A stretch of DNA of 52,343 nt, taken from contig JAEUPB010000001.1 of assembly GCA_016789955.1 (NCBI GenBank), forward strand, positions 1 to 52,343, given 5' to 3'. Position 1 is the first letter of the stretch. The number at the start of each line of letters is the position of its first letter. The stretch comes from Rubrivivax sp. GTDB lineage: Bacteria > Pseudomonadota > Gammaproteobacteria > Burkholderiales > Burkholderiaceae_C. Below the pieces are notes generated by a model, which was not told the origin of the DNA, searched no databases, and saw only the letters and a program-made list of their open reading frames with translations. A program made the position numbers and the translations under genes. Below are positions 50,358-52,343 of the stretch, piece after piece.

Positions 50358-51266
50358 CTACGGCGCCCGCGCCCACCACTCCCCGGCCATCTGCCCGCGC
50401 AGCCAGCCGATGAAGCCCGTCACCTTGCGCGGCACCAGCCGCGGCGACGGGTACACCGCATGCACCTCCTGCGACGGCAGCGCGTGGTCGGTCATCACCG
50501 GCACGATGCTGCCGTCGGCCAGCGCCTCGCGCGCCACGTAGCCGGGCAGGATTGCCAGGCCCAGGCCGTCGCGGCAGGCGGCGAGCACGGCAGACAGGTT
50601 GTTCGAGCGCAATGGCCCCTGCACGGGCACCATCGCGGTGGCGCCGCCGGGCCCGTCGACGTGCCAGCGGGCATCGCCCTGCACGCTGCTGTAGACGATG
50701 CAGTCGTGCGTCTCGAGATCCTCGGGCCGCTGCGGCGCGCCGCGGGCGGCGAGGTACGACGGCGCGGCGGCCATCAGCCACGGGTTCACCGCGAGGTAGC
50801 TGGCGCCCAGCGTCGAATCGGCCAGGCGGCCCATGCGGATCGCCACGTCGATGCCCTGCTCGACGAGGTTCACGTAGCGGTCGTCGCACGAGAGGTCCAG
50901 CGTGAGCCGCGGGTGCTCGCGCCGGTAGCGCAACAGCAGCGGCACCAGCACGCGGCGGCCGAACGCCACCGAGCTGCTGATGCGCAGCGTGCCGGCCACG
51001 TCGTCCTGCACCAGCGAGGCGACTTTGTCGGCCTCCTCCACCTCGCGCAGGATGCCCTTGCAGCGCTCGTAGTAGAGCTGTCCCACCTCGGTGGGCGTCA
51101 CGCCGCGCGTGGAGCGGTGCAGCAGCCGCGCGCCCAGGCGCCGCTCGGCGGCGGCCACGGCCTTGGTGGCGGTGGGTTGCGTGGCGCCAAGCTCGGCCGC
51201 GGCACGGCTGAAGCTGCCCGTCTCGACCACGCGCACGAACACGCGCATCGCGCCCAGGGTGTCCAT
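50358..51266 (-). CDS. LysR family transcriptional regulator
   Basis: A 302-residue LysR regulator with a helix-turn-helix near the N-terminus ([20 protein letters not shown], then [20 protein letters not shown]) and a two-lobed effector domain (about 90-300). It is divergent from gcl with 124 bp between, so it probably regulates glyoxylate use. A LysR-type T-N11-A palindrome lies between the genes at 51297. The effector may be glyoxylate or a related acid (inference). Confidence 0.92.
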   Translation of the reverse strand: MDTLGAMRVFVRVVETGSFSRAAAELGATQPTATKAVAAAERRLGARLLHRSTRGVTPTEVGQLYYERCKGILREVEEADKVASLVQDDVAGTLRISSSVAFGRRVLVPLLLRYRREHPRLTLDLSCDDRYVNLVEQGIDVAIRMGRLADSTLGASYLAVNPWLMAAAPSYLAARGAPQRPEDLETHDCIVYSSVQGDARWHVDGPGGATAMVPVQGPLRSNNLSAVLAACRDGLGLAILPGYVAREALADGSIVPVMTDHALPSQEVHAVYPSPRLVPRKVTGFIGWLRGQMAGEWWARAP

Positions 51267-51296
51267 GCGGCGCAGTGTAGGCAGCGCCGCCGCCGC

Positions 51297-51311
51297 ATTC
51301 CATCCTGGAAT
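51297..51311. promoter_or_regulatory. T-N11-A palindrome, candidate LysR binding site for gcl
   Basis: ATTCCATCCTGGAAT is a perfect 6-bp inverted repeat with a 3-nt centre and fits the LysR T-N11-A rule (T at 51298, A at 51310). It lies 30 bp before the LysR start and 79 bp before gcl. Confidence 0.65.
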
Positions 51312-51390
51312 AGGAGATATGGGCCGCGCTGGCGTTCCCCGGAACGACCCTGCTGCCGATCATCGCGGCCAACCCCCAAGGAGTCTTCCG

Positions 51391-52343
51391 ATGGCCAAGA
51401 TGAAAGCCGCGATGGCCGCGGTGCTGGTGATGGAGAAGGAAGGCGTGACGCAGGCCTTCGGCGTGCCCGGCGCCGCCATCAACCCGCTGTACGCACAGCT
51501 GCGCGAGCGGCAGACCATCGCGCACGTGCTGGCGCGGCACGTCGAGGGTGCGTCGCACATGGCCGAGGGCTATACGCGCGCCCGGGCCGGCAACATCGGC
51601 GTGTGCATCGGCACGTCGGGCCCGGCCGGCACCGACATGATCACCGGCCTGTACTCGGCCAGCGCCGACTCGATCCCGATCCTGTGCATCACCGGCCAGG
51701 CGCCGCGCGCGCGGCTGCACAAGGAGGACTTCCAGGCGGTGGACATCGCGTCGATCGCCAAGCCGGTCACCAAGTGGGCCACCACCGTGCTCGAGCCGGC
51801 GCAGGTGCCGCGCGCCTTCCAGCAGGCCTTCCACCTGATGCGCTCGGGCCGCCCGGGCCCGGTGCTGATCGACCTGCCGTTCGACGTGATGATGGCCGAG
51901 ATCGAGTTCGACATCGACACCTACGAGCCGCTGTCGGTCTACAAGCCGGCGGCCTCGCGCAAGCAGATCGAGAAGGCGCTGCAGATGCTCGACGCCGCGG
52001 AGCGCCCGCTGATCGTGGCCGGCGGCGGCATCATCAACGCCGACGCGGCCGACCTGCTCGTCGAGTTCGCCGAGATCGCCGGCATTCCGGTCATCCCCAC
52101 GCTGATGGGCTGGGGTGCGATCCCCGACGACCATCCGCTGATGGCCGGCATGTGCGGGCTGCAGACCAGCCACCGTTACGGCAACGCGACGATGCTCGCG
52201 AGCGACTTCGTGCTGGGCATCGGCAACCGCTGGGCCAACCGCCACACCGGCAGCCCCGAGGTCTACTGCAAGGGCCGCACCTTCATCCACGTCGACATCG
52301 AGCCGACGCAGATCGGCCGCGTGTTCGCGCCCGACTACGGCAT
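51391..52343 (+). CDS. gcl: Glyoxylate carboligase (tartronate-semialdehyde synthase), 5' part
   Basis: The first 317 codons of glyoxylate carboligase, cut by the right edge. It joins two glyoxylates to tartronate semialdehyde and CO2 using thiamine diphosphate and FAD. The start follows an AAGGAG ribosome site. The sequence is very close to the E. coli protein as I remember it: [88 protein letters not shown] and [13 protein letters not shown]. The Val that replaces the usual catalytic Glu of this superfamily is in the ARHVEG segment. It would use glyoxylate from ureide breakdown. Confidence 0.96.
   Translation, partial: MAKMKAAMAAVLVMEKEGVTQAFGVPGAAINPLYAQLRERQTIAHVLARHVEGASHMAEGYTRARAGNIGVCIGTSGPAGTDMITGLYSASADSIPILCITGQAPRARLHKEDFQAVDIASIAKPVTKWATTVLEPAQVPRAFQQAFHLMRSGRPGPVLIDLPFDVMMAEIEFDIDTYEPLSVYKPAASRKQIEKALQMLDAAERPLIVAGGGIINADAADLLVEFAEIAGIPVIPTLMGWGAIPDDHPLMAGMCGLQTSHRYGNATMLASDFVLGIGNRWANRHTGSPEVYCKGRTFIHVDIEPTQIGRVFAPDYG

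Overview
The window is about 52 kb of very GC-rich chromosome. Gene content and order (rsmB - DUF4390 - NtrY-like kinase - NtrX-like regulator - tRNA-Phe; coaBC-dut; many Bug and PotD-type transporters; PEP-CTERM proteins) suggest a beta-proteobacterium of the order Burkholderiales, probably of the Rubrivivax/Methylibium/Leptothrix type. This placement is an inference from gene families; no rRNA is present. I saw no insertion sequences, prophage, CRISPR array or replication origin. Coding density is high and no gene-free gap exceeds 300 bp.

Layout. (1) 1-1586, minus: 5'-part of a giant secreted-looking repeat protein built of perfect 8-residue units with a 27-unit (648 bp) super-period, cut by the left edge. 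(2) 1773-5465, plus: four-gene PotDBCA-type ABC importer. (3) 5549-9789, plus: anchored surface protein, nucleoside hydrolase, YecA/SEC-C protein, coaBC, dut. (4) 9905-13026: Tat-exported DUF1800/DUF1501 pair. (5) 13058-20744: M20 deacetylase, secreted cyclophilin with an extra C-terminal module, secreted M3 peptidase, alpha/beta hydrolase, tRNA-uridine hydroxylase TrhO, sterol desaturase-like enzyme, PEP-CTERM protein. (6) 20952-22119: BLUF blue-light sensor in one transcription unit with GTP cyclohydrolase I. (7) 22199-27390: rsmB, DUF4390, NtrY/NtrX-like pair (the regulator lacks the AAA+ domain), tRNA-Phe. (8) 27462-31957: small genes plus a chemotaxis scar in which a frameshifted 5' cheA is joined by deletion to the 3' end of an MCP gene, followed by an intact cheW; then membrane proteins. 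(9) 31968-41770: urate/allantoin catabolism, two divergent blocks carrying the same palindrome GTGTATACAC, with the GntR regulator, PuuE, a UraD-AllC fusion, an M20 hydrolase, a Bug binding protein, PuuD, a class II aldolase and a tautomerase. (10) 41784-49362, minus: ABC importer co-transcribed with a three-subunit HcnABC-like flavin/iron-sulfur dehydrogenase and an EamA exporter, facing an IclR regulator over a 10-bp inverted repeat. (11) 50358-end: LysR regulator divergent from glyoxylate carboligase gcl, cut by the right edge.

The right 20 kb reads as a nitrogen and carbon salvage district. Urate is oxidised by PuuD; OHCU is decarboxylated to allantoin, opened by PuuE and hydrolysed by AllC, and the glyoxylate produced downstream would feed Gcl. 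HIU hydrolase and ureidoglycolate lyase are not in the window. The HcnABC-like operon probably imports and oxidises an amine or imino acid. The candidates most likely to be undescribed are the octad super-repeat protein, the BLUF-folE pair, the palindrome-linked purine regulon with its unassigned M20/aldolase/tautomerase genes, the importer-dehydrogenase operon, and the DUF1800/DUF1501 secreted pair.
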